Assembly: GCA_020638035.1 (NCBI GenBank)
Contig: JACKJI010000005.1
Location: forward strand, 104,141 to 168,140
Length of the DNA stretch: 64,000 nt
Direction of reading: 5' to 3'
Source: Hyphomicrobiaceae bacterium
GTDB lineage: Bacteria > Pseudomonadota > Alphaproteobacteria > Rhizobiales > Hyphomicrobiaceae
The notes under the pieces: generated by a model
The model's input: only the letters and a program-made list of their open reading frames with translations
What the model was told of the DNA's origin: nothing
Database searches by the model: none
Shown: piece by piece, positions 1-8,253 of the stretch
Layout of the letters: each line of letters opens with the position of its first letter
Numbering within the stretch: position 1 is the first letter of the stretch
Translations under genes and position numbers: made by a program

Positions 1-915
1 ACCGCGCATGTTGCGGAACGCGGAGAAGGCCGGGGTCGCGTGGTGCTGCGGCTCACGGGCACGCAGGCGGCCAACGAGCAGGCCATCCGTGCTGCGATCC
101 ACGTCGCGCAGGCCTTTCATTCCGAGATCGAGAGCCTGTTCGTCTATGACCGGCAGATCGCCGACGCGGCAGGCTACGGCTTCGTGCGTGAGATCGCTGC
201 ACCCGCGATCGTGCGCTTTTCCTCGGCAGCGGTTGCGCGGGAGGCCTCTGAGGGTCGCGGCATCGACGTTGCCGGCATTCAGCGCCAGCTTGAACTGATC
301 GGTCGGCACGTGCAGCGCCGGGTCGGAGAGCTTGCCGCTTTGGCCGATGTGCCGGTGCACATGCGCTTCGTCAGCGATACACCGTTGAAGGGGAAGTTGA
401 GCGAAGCTCAAGGTTCGCCGGCCCCTGGAACGTCGTGGGCGCTGGCCGAGCCCCTCACAGCCGGCAAGCTGTGACGGCTGGAACGCTGTTCGAACGCGTG
501 ACCGGCGATGACGGGTGTCGTCGATCGTCGGGCGCGTGCTGCCGCGCGCGGACAGGGGGCAGCGCGTCGCCTCGCGGCCGTCGAGGACCCGGAGCGTGTG
601 ACGGGCATGCTGCGGACCGCAGAGCGCCTTGCCGGTGCGAGCCGTAGCGATGTCGTGCTGGCCGTGGCGGCCGCGAGCCGGGCGGCGCAGTCCTGGCTGA
701 GGACCGAGGTCGCCCACGCCATGGAGGATCGACCTGCGGTGCCGATTGTCGAGTTGGGGCGCGCTGGCGGTGGGGCCGGCGTCATCGCGGAGGCTCTGCG
801 GCAGTTGCGGCCCGGTTTTGTCATCGCCGAGCACGGCGGGCTCGTTGTGCCGCGCGAAGGTGATTTCAGGCCGCTCGGCGTGGCACTCGGTTGCCCACTG
901 CTTGTCGTGCGCTGA
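1..915 (+). pseudogene. Decayed universal-stress-like protein gene, 5' end outside the window
   Basis: The frame starting at base 1 is open with no stop and reads an N-terminal part (VVLRLTGTQAANEQAIRAA, then IESLFVYDRQ) that resembles Usp-like proteins. It stops at TGA 472-474 and again at 499-501. The same frame resumes near 508 and ends with the typical hydrophobic tail GCPLLVVR at 915. Between about 410 and 520, protein-like stretches alternate between two frames: GPWNVV in frame 3, ALAEPLTAG in frame 1, AVTAGTLFERVTGDD in frame 3, then frame 1 again. That pattern fits several small indels in one ancestral gene of about 300 codons. Universal-stress kinship is an inference from the alpha/beta pattern. 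Sequencing error is an alternative, but several independent errors would be needed. Confidence 0.55.
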
Positions 916-960
916 TGGCGCGAAGCGGCTCGGCCTGCAAGTCGTCACCCACCAAAGACG

Positions 961-1872
961 TCACGTACCGAAGAAGAAGGCATCACCTGAGCCGGCGATC
1001 TTGGGATCGGGCGCATGCGCAACGCTTGAATCCTTTTCAGCATAATCGAAAGCGTTGAGCACGAGCCGGATCGACTCTAACCGGGCACGGCGTTGATCAT
1101 TGGCGCGCACCACGGTCCAAGGCGCCGTCGGTGTATGGGTGAAGCGGAACATGTCATGCTGGGCCGCGGTGTAGTCATCCCACTTCGCAATCGCGGCGAG
1201 GTCGATATCGGTGAGTTTCCACTGCTTGACCGGGTTGTGACGGCGTTCATGGAAGCGCTTCAACTGCGTCTCGCGGGCGATCGTGAGGTAGATCTTGAAC
1301 AGCCGGATTCCGTCCTGCACGAGCAGCGTCTCGAATTCGGGGGCATCGCGTAGGAAATCGGCAAGCTGGTCCTTCGTGCAGAATCCCATCACCCGCTCGA
1401 CGCCGGCGCGATTGTACCAGGATCGGTCAAACAGCGTGATGTCGCCGGCGGTCGGCATGTGCGGGACGTAGCGCTGGAAGTACCATTGGCCGCGCTCGGT
1501 CTCCGTGGGCTTGGTGAGAGCAACAGCGCGCGCGTGGCGCGGATTGAGGTGCTGCATGAAGCGGGCGATGCAGCCGCCCTTTCCGGCGCTGTCGCGCCCT
1601 TCGAACACCACGACAAGGCGCTCGCCCGACTTCTGGATGTGGGTCTGCAGTTTGACCAGTTCGAACTGGAGTTTCGCCAACTCCTTTTCGTAGGCCTTGC
1701 GCTTCAGGTTCTTCGAATAAGGGTAGCCGGCACCGGTCAGCGCCTTCTCGTCGATCTCGGCGGGCAGCTTGGGATCGTTGATATCGAAGCCCATGTCCGC
1801 GGGCCGTTCGGGAGTATCCGCGACGGTCTTGGCACCCTTCGTCGTGCCCGGCTTTTTTTTTGCTGCGGCCAT
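961..1872 (-). CDS. ppk2: Polyphosphate kinase 2 (class I PPK2), first of two in the window
   Basis: A 303-residue cytosolic PPK2, which uses polyphosphate to phosphorylate nucleoside diphosphates (or the reverse). The basic N-terminal tail is followed by the PPK2 core. Walker A is EGRDSAGKGG (about residues 91-100), the Walker B/lid region is LFDRSWYNRAG (about 148-157), and QWYFQRYVPH is the family signature. The start at 1872 has GAGGAGA about 8 nt upstream and gives the usual length; a longer upstream frame lacks family similarity. The C-terminal ~20 residues after AFDYAEKD are not conserved. The gene is divergent from the histidine kinase at 2169. A second class I PPK2 lies at 39627. Substrate preference (ADP or GDP) cannot be read from sequence. 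Confidence 0.93.
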   Translation of the reverse strand: MAAAKKKPGTTKGAKTVADTPERPADMGFDINDPKLPAEIDEKALTGAGYPYSKNLKRKAYEKELAKLQFELVKLQTHIQKSGERLVVVFEGRDSAGKGGCIARFMQHLNPRHARAVALTKPTETERGQWYFQRYVPHMPTAGDITLFDRSWYNRAGVERVMGFCTKDQLADFLRDAPEFETLLVQDGIRLFKIYLTIARETQLKRFHERRHNPVKQWKLTDIDLAAIAKWDDYTAAQHDMFRFTHTPTAPWTVVRANDQRRARLESIRLVLNAFDYAEKDSSVAHAPDPKIAGSGDAFFFGT

Positions 1873-1927
1873 CGTCGTCTCCTCGCCTCTGTCATTACGG
1901 TGTCGTGCCAGCGCGCTCCCAAGTTCT

Positions 1928-1980
1928 AGAGCATTTTTCCGGTGAAGTGGTCGCCGGTTCATGGGGAAAAGGCGACAAAG
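1928..1980. repeat. Degenerate copy of the AGCATG palindromic element
   Basis: The text TAGAGCATTTTTCC..GTGAAGTGG..GCCGGTTC..GGGGAAAA matches the core layout of the dispersed element found at 4710, 9069, 10936, 11052 and 16805 (TAGAGCATG..., GAAGTG, CGGTTC, AAAA). The 3' arm is degraded. It lies between the divergent PPK2 and histidine kinase genes, so it may overlap their promoter region. Confidence 0.5.
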
Positions 1981-2168
1981 CAATGTTTCTGGACCGGCAG
2001 TCCCGTTCCGCCGGACCAAGGCGCTATCGAGTCGAGAAACGGTGAGGTGGCGAGCGGGCGCAAGGTTTTTCTTGGGGTGCAGCTTCCGGGGTTGATACAA
2101 GGCAGCGGACGGTGTGCACGATCTGGCCCAGGAGCCGGCAGGCAGGGTGGAGGCTTGTGCGAGAGACG

Positions 2169-3329
2169 ATGGTCACGATGAGCAAGCAACTGGACGCCGC
2201 GTGGCGGTCGATCACGGCGCGTTGGCGCCGAGCGCACGGCGCGGCCCAGGATAGTGTGACGACAGAAAGCACGAGCGCCGGGGCAGACTGGCGCGTGCTG
2301 CTCGCCGCACTTCCCGATGCGGCCGTTGTGCTCGATCCCGCATCCCGCGTGCTCGACGCCAACCGGCCGTTTCTCGAACTCTATCCGGATGTGCAGATCG
2401 GGGCACCGCTCAGCCGGTGGCTGCGCAACCCCGATCTATTCCAGGCGATCGAGGCCGGTACGGAGAGCGGGCAGCCCGAAGTGGTCACGCTACTTCATCG
2501 CCTGCCCGTGGAACGCCGCATTGCGGCACGCGCCATCCGGCTCGATGGGCGTGACATGAGCAACATGCCTGGCGGCGCACCGTTCATGCTGATCACGTTC
2601 CGCGATTTAACCGAGCAGGACAAGCTCGCCCAGATGCGCGAGGATTTCATCGCCAACGCCAGCCACGAGCTGCGAACGCCGCTCGCCTCGTTGCGAGGCT
2701 TCATCGAAACGCTGCAAGGGCCCGCACGTGACGATGCAGCCGCGCGCGAGCGGTTCCTTGCGCTCATGGCGGGACAGGCCGCGCGCATGACGCGGCTCAT
2801 CGACGATCTCCTCTCGCTGAGCCGGGTGGAGATGCGTGCACACGTCATGCCGCGTGGGCGCATCGATCTCAACGAGGTGGCGAGCCACGTCGTGGAGACA
2901 CTGCGCCCGGTGGCGGATGCGGCGCACGCGGAGATCACGCTTGCGCTTGCCAGCGGTAAAGCTGGCGTTCGAGGGGATCACGACGAGTTGGTGCAGGTCC
3001 TAACCAACCTTATGCAAAACGCCTTCATCTATGGTGGGACGGGCGTGAACGTGCGCGTCGAGGTTACGAAGCTGCCAGCCGAGCACGGCCGGCCGGAGCG
3101 CGTTCGCCTATCGGTCAGCGACAACGGACCGGGAATTGCGAAAGAGCATCTGCCGCGACTGACCGAGCGATTCTATCGTCCCTCGGTCAGCGCCAGTCGT
3201 TCGAAAGGCGGCACTGGGCTCGGCCTCGCCATCGTCAAGCATATCGTTGCCCGGCACCGCGGCGAGCTGGAGATTCACTCCGAACTCGGCAAGGGCTCGA
3301 CGTTCGCTGTCGTGCTGGATCAGATTTGA
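2169..3329 (+). CDS. PhoR-like sensor histidine kinase without membrane segments
   Basis: A 386-residue sensor kinase. A PAS-like domain lies at about residues 40-147 (ALPDAAVVLDPASRVLDANR). A HisKA dimerisation domain follows with phospho-acceptor His166 in ANASHELRTPL. The HATPase domain carries the N box (NLMQNAFIYG), G1 (DNGPGI) and G2 (GGTGLGLAIVKHI). Domain order and sequence match PhoR of the phosphate-starvation system. Typical alphaproteobacterial PhoR has N-terminal membrane helices; I see none here, even in the upstream extension to 2112. No response regulator or pst gene adjoins it. ATG 2169 or 2178 both fit; spacing to a weak GAGAG favours 2169. Its neighbour on the other strand is a polyphosphate kinase, which loosely supports a phosphate role. 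Confidence 0.85.
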   Translation: MVTMSKQLDAAWRSITARWRRAHGAAQDSVTTESTSAGADWRVLLAALPDAAVVLDPASRVLDANRPFLELYPDVQIGAPLSRWLRNPDLFQAIEAGTESGQPEVVTLLHRLPVERRIAARAIRLDGRDMSNMPGGAPFMLITFRDLTEQDKLAQMREDFIANASHELRTPLASLRGFIETLQGPARDDAAARERFLALMAGQAARMTRLIDDLLSLSRVEMRAHVMPRGRIDLNEVASHVVETLRPVADAAHAEITLALASGKAGVRGDHDELVQVLTNLMQNAFIYGGTGVNVRVEVTKLPAEHGRPERVRLSVSDNGPGIAKEHLPRLTERFYRPSVSASRSKGGTGLGLAIVKHIVARHRGELEIHSELGKGSTFAVVLDQI

Positions 3330-3426
3330 CGGAACGGCTCAGCACTGCGCCGCGTGGAGCATGTGACATGGCGGTGGCGACAAGTGCCGAATGCAGATGC
3401 CCCGCGCCGCATCCCGCCCACAGCAT

Positions 3427-3469
3427 AAAAAAGAAAAGGGCCGGAGCTGCCCCCCGGCTTGCTCCGGCC
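3427..3469 (-). terminator. Intrinsic terminator after gcrA
   Basis: Perfect 9-bp arms GGCCGGAGC (3439-3447) and GCTCCGGCC (3461-3469) are followed on the minus strand by a T-rich run (the A-rich stretch 3427-3437 on the plus strand). It lies about 50 nt past the gcrA stop. The plus-strand side has few Ts, so it probably serves gcrA alone. Confidence 0.8.
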
Positions 3470-3518
3470 TTCCCGCTGCCATGGGCAAGCCCAGGCGCGT
3501 TGAACTGGCGGTTTTTCT

Positions 3519-4082
3519 TTAAGCCTCGACCTTCGTATCGTCGGCTGCCTCGATGGCGGCAGGCATCGGGACAGGATCACGGCGACGCGTCTGCGGCGGC
3601 TGATAAGCGCGCCGGGCGTGGAACTCGCAATAGGGCAGGCCGGCGACCTTGGTCTTGCCGCAGAAGTGGAAGTCGGCATGTTGAGGGTCACCGATCGGCC
3701 AGCGGCAGTTGCATTCGGTGAGCGTCTGGATGCTCTTGCGCTCCTTGAGCGGGATGACCAGTTCCTCTTGCGAGGGCACGAACGGTTCGGCATCCGGTTG
3801 ATAGAGCGCCCGGAGCGCCGGATTGCCCACCTGGGCGAACCGTTGCGGCTTCTGCGGGCGCTTCGCTGTCGCGCTGGAGGCAGTGGCCGTAGCCATGCGC
3901 GGCCGCGGGCGGTGTGATTTCATCCGCGTCGTCGTTGCGCGTCCCGAAAGGCCGAGGCGATGCACCTTGCCGATCACGGCATTGCGCGAGACGCCACCGA
4001 TCCGGCTGGCAATCTGGCTCGCGCTCAATCCCTCCGACCAAAGCTTCTTGAGAAGCTCGACGCGCTCGTCGGTCCAGGCCAT
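3519..4082 (-). CDS. gcrA: GcrA cell-cycle regulator
   Basis: A 187-residue transcription regulator of the alphaproteobacterial cell cycle. In Caulobacter, GcrA works with sigma-70 RNA polymerase at promoters carrying methylated GANTC. The N-terminus MAWTDERVELLKKLWSEG with SASQIASRIGG and SRNAVIGKVHRLGL is the diagnostic GcrA helix-turn-helix domain (residues 1-48). A variable basic Ala/Thr linker follows. The conserved C-terminal RNA polymerase-binding module has CRWPIGDP and a Cys/His pattern ending YCEFHARRAYQP. The start at 4082 matches the family N-terminus and has AGGGAG about 9 nt upstream; the frame extends 6 codons further up without support. A terminator follows at 3427-3469. Two GANTC sites precede the gene. 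Confidence 0.97.
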   Translation of the reverse strand: MAWTDERVELLKKLWSEGLSASQIASRIGGVSRNAVIGKVHRLGLSGRATTTRMKSHRPRPRMATATASSATAKRPQKPQRFAQVGNPALRALYQPDAEPFVPSQEELVIPLKERKSIQTLTECNCRWPIGDPQHADFHFCGKTKVAGLPYCEFHARRAYQPPQTRRRDPVPMPAAIEAADDTKVEA

Positions 4083-4123
4083 GCTGCGGCTCCCTGACAA
4101 AAATGTCGGTTGGCTGGCCTATC

Positions 4124-4140
4124 GAATCGTGGCCAGACTC
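4124..4140 (-). promoter_or_regulatory. Two GANTC (CcrM) sites in the gcrA upstream region
   Basis: GAATC (4124-4128) and GACTC (4136-4140) are both GANTC methylation sites. They lie 42-58 nt upstream of the gcrA start, where a promoter would be. GANTC methylation state controls GcrA-dependent promoters in Caulobacter. That these two sites act on gcrA itself is inference. Confidence 0.5.
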
Positions 4141-4609
4141 GTTGTCATCGCGGCCGACGAGCAGGGCGGCGCATACAACTGCGCTGCCAGCCTCTGCAGG
4201 ACCGGACATCGGTTAGGACGCTTACTGGGAGATCACTCGACGGTGACGCGTACAAACGGGCCCGGATGCGGGCCGACGCGGACAGACAACTCTGAGAGAG
4301 GACTCTTACTAGGACATGCCGATTAGGCGGAAATGAGAAACAGCGAGCACATCGATACTGCGCTTGCTCTCCCGCTCTAACGCAGCGACCACATTCCTCG
4401 TGGCCGACATCTCGTTGGCAGCGGACTAAACCCTACAATATCCTGTTTCGTGTCTACAAGCCGAAGCTTGATTTGACGGGGGGCGTTGAAATACCGACGT
4501 GGCCTGCTCGCAACAGATTGATTCGGTCGCCCCCGCAATTTCAGCGATCGGTTTGCCATCGTCCGTCCGCCACGAAGGTTATGCCCGAAAAGCTGGGTGC
4601 GCGCTTGCG
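4141..4609. other. Intergenic stretch with no recognised gene
   Basis: This stretch lies between the gcrA upstream region and the promoter at 4610. The short open frames in it lack a ribosome-binding site and protein-like composition. It carries no tRNA fold or known riboswitch that I can recognise. Base composition is less GC-rich than in the flanking genes. Confidence 0.5.
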
Positions 4610-4638
4610 TTGACATATGGCGTGTTGCCGATTATCAA
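4610..4638 (+). promoter_or_regulatory. Sigma-70-like promoter upstream of argD
   Basis: TTGACA (4610-4615), a 17-nt spacer, then TATCAA (4633-4638). The -35 box is perfect and the -10 matches at four positions. Transcription would start near 4645, only a few bases before the terminator hairpin at 4652. Confidence 0.5.
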
Positions 4639-4651
4639 CGGTGCCTTCGTG

Positions 4652-4676
4652 GCCGCCGCAAACCGGCGGCTTTTTT
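4652..4676 (+). terminator. Intrinsic terminator (possible attenuator) 150 nt before argD
   Basis: GCCGCC (4652-4657) pairs with GGCGGC (4665-4670) and is followed by TTTTTT (4671-4676). It would end any transcript from the adjacent promoter after about 30 nt. Either it closes an unknown upstream RNA or it is a readthrough control point for argD. I see no leader peptide. Confidence 0.65.
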
Positions 4677-4709
4677 GGTTCCGGATTTCCCCGGACGCTG
4701 GCTCCGCTG

Positions 4710-4757
4710 GAGCATGTCTGGCTGAAGCACGCCGCTTTTCAGCGTCAAAGCATGCTC
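4710..4757. repeat. AGCATG palindromic element
   Basis: GAGCATG (4710-4716) and CATGCTC (4751-4757) are perfect inverted ends of a 48-bp element with GCTGAAGCAC and GCCGCTTTTC inside. It belongs to the same dispersed family as the copies at 9069-9229, 10936-11100 and 16807. It lies between the terminator and argD. Confidence 0.7.
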
Positions 4758-4822
4758 CCTAATTTGAGGTCAGAGCGCGGTTGCGGTTCCATGAGAAGCA
4801 GGCGCTCTAGGGGATGTGAGAG

Positions 4823-6100
4823 ATGACCGATCGCGGTTTGACCTCACGGCAGGGCACTCTGGCGATTGTTGCGGGTGCAACATCGGCTGGGGCTCAACAC
4901 GGGCCGGGACCATCGCCCGCGGTCATGCCGACCTACGCCCGCCAGGATCTCGTTTTCGCACGCGGTGAGGGCGCCTGGCTCGAGACCGAGGCAGGCGAGC
5001 GCTATCTGGATCTGGCCTCGGGTGTGGCGGTCAATGCATTGGGGCATGCTCATCCCCGGCTCGTTGCCGCGCTCAGGGAGCAGGCTGGCAAACTCTGGCA
5101 CACGTCGAACCTCTACCGGGTCGAGGGGCAGGAGCGGGTTGCCGAACGTCTCGTCGAGCTGACGTTCGCCGATCGGGTGTTCTTCTGCAATTCCGGCGCC
5201 GAGGCCTGCGAGGGCGCGATCAAGACCGCGCGGCGCTACCATCATGTCAATGGTGCGCCGGAGCGCTGGCGTATCATCACGTTTGAAGGTGCATTCCACG
5301 GGCGCACACTGGCGACGCTCGCGGCTGGTGGCAATCCCAAGTACCTGGACGGCTTCGGACCTGAAGCGCCCGGCTTCGATCACGTCCCGTTCGGTGATCA
5401 TGAGGCGCTGGAGCGCGCTGTCGGACCCGAGACGGCCGCCATTATGATCGAGCCGGTACAGGGTGAGGGCGGCGTGCGCGTTGTGCCCGACCAGTGCCTC
5501 AAGGGACTGCGCGACCTGTGCGACGATAAGGGGCTGCTGCTCATCTTTGACGAAGTGCAGACGGGAATCGGGCGGACGGGACGCCTTTTTGCGCACGAAT
5601 GGGCAGGCATAGCGCCCGACATCATGGCGGTAGCGAAGGGCATTGGCGGCGGATTTCCGGTTGGCGCCTTCCTGGCGACGGAGGCCGCGGCCAGTGGCAT
5701 GACCGCTGGCACGCACGGTTCGACGTTCGGCGGCAACCCGCTGGCAATGGCCGTGGCCGATGCCGTGCTCGACGTTGTCACTGAGCCCGGGTTCCTTGCT
5801 GAGGTGCAGCAGAAGACCTCGCGCTTCAAGCAGGCGCTGGAGGGGTTGCGCGATCAGTTCCCAGACAAGATCGCCGAGGTGCGTGGACAGGGGCTCCTGA
5901 TGGGGCTTCGCCTGGTGCCCGGTCTTGCCCCTCCCCAGCTGGTCAAGGCTGCGATCGAAGAGCGACTGCTGCTCGTTGGCGCTGGCGACAACGTCGTGCG
6001 CATCCTGCCGCCGCTCAACATCACCGACGAAGAGATCGGCCAGACGGCCGAGCGACTCATGCGCTCGCTGGAGCGCCTGCCCGCCGCCGCAGCGACCTAA
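4823..6100 (+). CDS. argD: Acetylornithine aminotransferase
   Basis: A PLP enzyme that converts N-acetylglutamate 5-semialdehyde to N2-acetylornithine in arginine synthesis; the family also often serves succinyldiaminopimelate transamination. It is a class III aminotransferase: FCNSGAEACEGAIKTARR (about 120-136), GAFHGRT, EPVQGEGG, FDEVQTGIGRTG (about 241-252), PLP lysine Lys271 in AVAKGIGGG, and THGSTFGGNPLA. From 4823 it is 425 residues, about 30 longer than usual. The conserved start is Met35 (4925, MPTYARQDLVFARG). The upstream ATG has AGGGGA about 8 nt before it, so I keep it but cannot exclude 4925. argF follows 76 nt later, as in many alphaproteobacteria. Confidence 0.95.
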   Translation: MTDRGLTSRQGTLAIVAGATSAGAQHGPGPSPAVMPTYARQDLVFARGEGAWLETEAGERYLDLASGVAVNALGHAHPRLVAALREQAGKLWHTSNLYRVEGQERVAERLVELTFADRVFFCNSGAEACEGAIKTARRYHHVNGAPERWRIITFEGAFHGRTLATLAAGGNPKYLDGFGPEAPGFDHVPFGDHEALERAVGPETAAIMIEPVQGEGGVRVVPDQCLKGLRDLCDDKGLLLIFDEVQTGIGRTGRLFAHEWAGIAPDIMAVAKGIGGGFPVGAFLATEAAASGMTAGTHGSTFGGNPLAMAVADAVLDVVTEPGFLAEVQQKTSRFKQALEGLRDQFPDKIAEVRGQGLLMGLRLVPGLAPPQLVKAAIEERLLLVGAGDNVVRILPPLNITDEEIGQTAERLMRSLERLPAAAAT

Positions 6101-6176
6101 CCGCAACGATCAGGATCTCCGCCATCTGCGGCGCTGCCGCTGCTGCTGCCATTTTTTCTCCAGAAGGCCTCGAGAT

Positions 6177-7100
6177 ATGGCTCCCCGACATTTCCTCGAC
6201 ATCGATCAGCTTCCCGCAAGAACGCTGCGGCGCATCCTCGACAACGCGCATGCGTTGAAGAAGGCGGGGCGGCGCACGCCGGCGAAGCTGAGGCCGAAGG
6301 GAGTCGAAGATTCGGTTCTTGTGATGATCTTCGAGAAGCCGTCGACGCGCACGCGCATCTCATTCGACGTGGCAATGCGTCAGCTCGGCGGGCAGACTAT
6401 CAGTCTCAACAACACGGACCTCCAGCTCGGCCGTGGCGAGTCGATTTCCGACACCGCGCGCGTCGTCTCGCGCTACATCGACGCCATCATGATCCGCGCC
6501 AACGCCCACGAGACGCTGTTGACGCTCGCTGAGCACGCCAGCGTTCCCGTGATCAACGGACTGACGGACAAGAGCCACCCCTGCCAGGTGATGGCCGACA
6601 TCATGACGTTTGAGGAGCATCGCGGGCCGATCGAAGGCAAGACGGTGGCCTGGGTCGGCGACGGCAACAACGTCGCCGTGTCGTGGATGCATGCCGCGGT
6701 GAAGTTCGGCTTCTCGATGCGCATCGCCTGCCCGCCGGCGCTGAAGCCGGAGAAGCCGGTGATCGAGTGGATGCGCGCCAACGGCGGTGAACTCGTCATC
6801 ACTTCGGACGCGCAGAAGGCGGTCGCCGGTGTCGATTGCGTGGTGACCGACACATGGGTGTCCATGGGGCAGTCGGATGCGGCGCGGCGCAAGAAGCTGT
6901 TGAAGCCCTATGCCGTCGACGACGCGCTGATGAAGCGCGCACACAAGGATGCAATCTTCATGCATTGCCTGCCGGCTTATCGTGGCCACGAGGTGACGGC
7001 CTCGGTGATCGACGGTCCGGCATCGGTCGTGTTCGACGAGGCGGAGAACCGGCTGCATGCGCAGAAGGCTATTCTCGCCTGGTGCCTCGGGGTCGATTAG
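6177..7100 (+). CDS. argF: Ornithine carbamoyltransferase
   Basis: A 307-residue cytosolic enzyme that joins carbamoyl phosphate and ornithine to citrulline. The carbamoyl-phosphate signature is EKPSTRTRISF (about residue 49). The trimer/ornithine motifs are DKSHPCQVMAD, the SMG-like loop VSMGQSD, and FMHCLPAYRGHEV near the C-terminus. The start at 6177 follows AGAAGG at the right spacing and begins at the family N-terminus MAPRHFLDID. A longer upstream frame exists in the argD-argF gap but is not conserved. It sits between argD and hslO, 14 nt from the latter, so the three probably form one transcript. Confidence 0.97.
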   Translation: MAPRHFLDIDQLPARTLRRILDNAHALKKAGRRTPAKLRPKGVEDSVLVMIFEKPSTRTRISFDVAMRQLGGQTISLNNTDLQLGRGESISDTARVVSRYIDAIMIRANAHETLLTLAEHASVPVINGLTDKSHPCQVMADIMTFEEHRGPIEGKTVAWVGDGNNVAVSWMHAAVKFGFSMRIACPPALKPEKPVIEWMRANGGELVITSDAQKAVAGVDCVVTDTWVSMGQSDAARRKKLLKPYAVDDALMKRAHKDAIFMHCLPAYRGHEVTASVIDGPASVVFDEAENRLHAQKAILAWCLGVD

Positions 7101-7114
7101 ATGAGTTTCCCGAT

Positions 7115-8077
7115 ATGAACGAGGGCGATCGCACAGGAGTGGTCTCGGCGGCCGCGGGCGACGATGTCGTGCTGCCGTTTCAGACAGTGCTTTCGCGCGT
7201 GAGCGGCCGCATCGTGCGACTTGGAGAAACAGTCGATCGCATTCTGAAGCGGCACGAATACCCCGATGGTGTCAGCGAGACGCTGGGTGAGGCCCTGGCG
7301 CTGGCGGCGTTGATCGGAGCAGGTTTGAAGTTCGAAGGGCGGCTCATCCTGCAGACCAAGAGCGACGGGCCGCTCGATCTCATCGTCGCCGATTTCGCGA
7401 CGCCTGGATCATTGCGCGGCTATGCAAGCTTCGACAAGGCGCGCTGCGCTGATGCCGGGGCAGGCGGCGAGCGCGCGCTGCTCGGCAAGGGTCATCTCGC
7501 CATGACCATCGATCCTGGTGGCGACATGGACCGCTACCAGGGGCTCGTCGCGTTGGACAACACGACGCTGACTGAGGCGGCGCACACCTATTTCCGCCAG
7601 TCCGAGCAGCTGCCGACGTTCATTCGTCTTGCGGTGGCGCGCGAACGGTCCGGCACTGGTGGTGAGTGGCGTTGGCGCGCTGGTGGCATCATGTTGCAGC
7701 ACATCGCCCACGAGGGCGGACGCGCCGACGAAGAACTGGCGGCGGCGGAAGAGCGTGGCACCATGCTGGGTGAAGAGGACGATCACTGGCGTCGCGTCAG
7801 CATTCTGGCCGCCACCGTCGAGGACCACGAGTTGGTCGATCCGACGCTGTCTGCCGAGGGCCTGCTCTATCGATTGTTCCACGAGGAGGGCGTGCGCGTG
7901 CATCCCGCTCAGCCGCTTGGCGAATACTGCACGTGTTCGCGCGAGCGCGTGTTTGGCTTCCTCAAGCGCTTCGGAGCAGCCGAACTCGCCGACATGCACG
8001 AGCCCGACGGTACGATCTCGGTGACCTGCGAGTTCTGCTCGACGCGCTATGCGTTTGATCCCTCCGAGATTGCCTGA
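7115..8077 (+). CDS. hslO: Hsp33 redox-regulated chaperone
   Basis: A 320-residue cytosolic holdase that is activated when its zinc-binding cysteines are oxidised. The N-terminal Hsp33 fold is recognisable from DDVVLPFQT, SGRIVRLGE, LILQTKSDGPLDLIVADF and LLGKGHLAMTID. The C-terminal zinc switch is intact: CxC in EYCTCSRERV and CxxC about 30 residues later in VTCEFCSTRY. The start at 7115, 14 nt after argF, gives the family length; a much longer in-frame extension overlaps argF and is rejected. Placement behind argF is common in Rhizobiales. Confidence 0.95.
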   Translation: MNEGDRTGVVSAAAGDDVVLPFQTVLSRVSGRIVRLGETVDRILKRHEYPDGVSETLGEALALAALIGAGLKFEGRLILQTKSDGPLDLIVADFATPGSLRGYASFDKARCADAGAGGERALLGKGHLAMTIDPGGDMDRYQGLVALDNTTLTEAAHTYFRQSEQLPTFIRLAVARERSGTGGEWRWRAGGIMLQHIAHEGGRADEELAAAEERGTMLGEEDDHWRRVSILAATVEDHELVDPTLSAEGLLYRLFHEEGVRVHPAQPLGEYCTCSRERVFGFLKRFGAAELADMHEPDGTISVTCEFCSTRYAFDPSEIA

Positions 8078-8253
8078 AGGCAACCGGCTCGGGCGAACCT
8101 GCATAAGGTCCGGGCATTGCCAAATGCACCACGGCTCTGCATCATGGCGCCTGTCGGCCACGCCACGAAAGACAGTCTCGCCCGCGCATGAGCACACGCC
8201 CAGTCATCGAAAGCCCCGATCTCTATCGTGGTTTGGACCGCGCCCGGAGGATC

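Noticed and set aside
4823..6100. Assigning this gene to GABA or ornithine aminotransferase
   Set aside because: Class III aminotransferases look alike, but the adjacency to argF and the motif set fit ArgD best.
4844..6106. Minus-strand frame (420 codons) opposite argD
   Set aside because: Antisense shadow of argD with Arg/His/Gly-rich composition and no recognisable domain.
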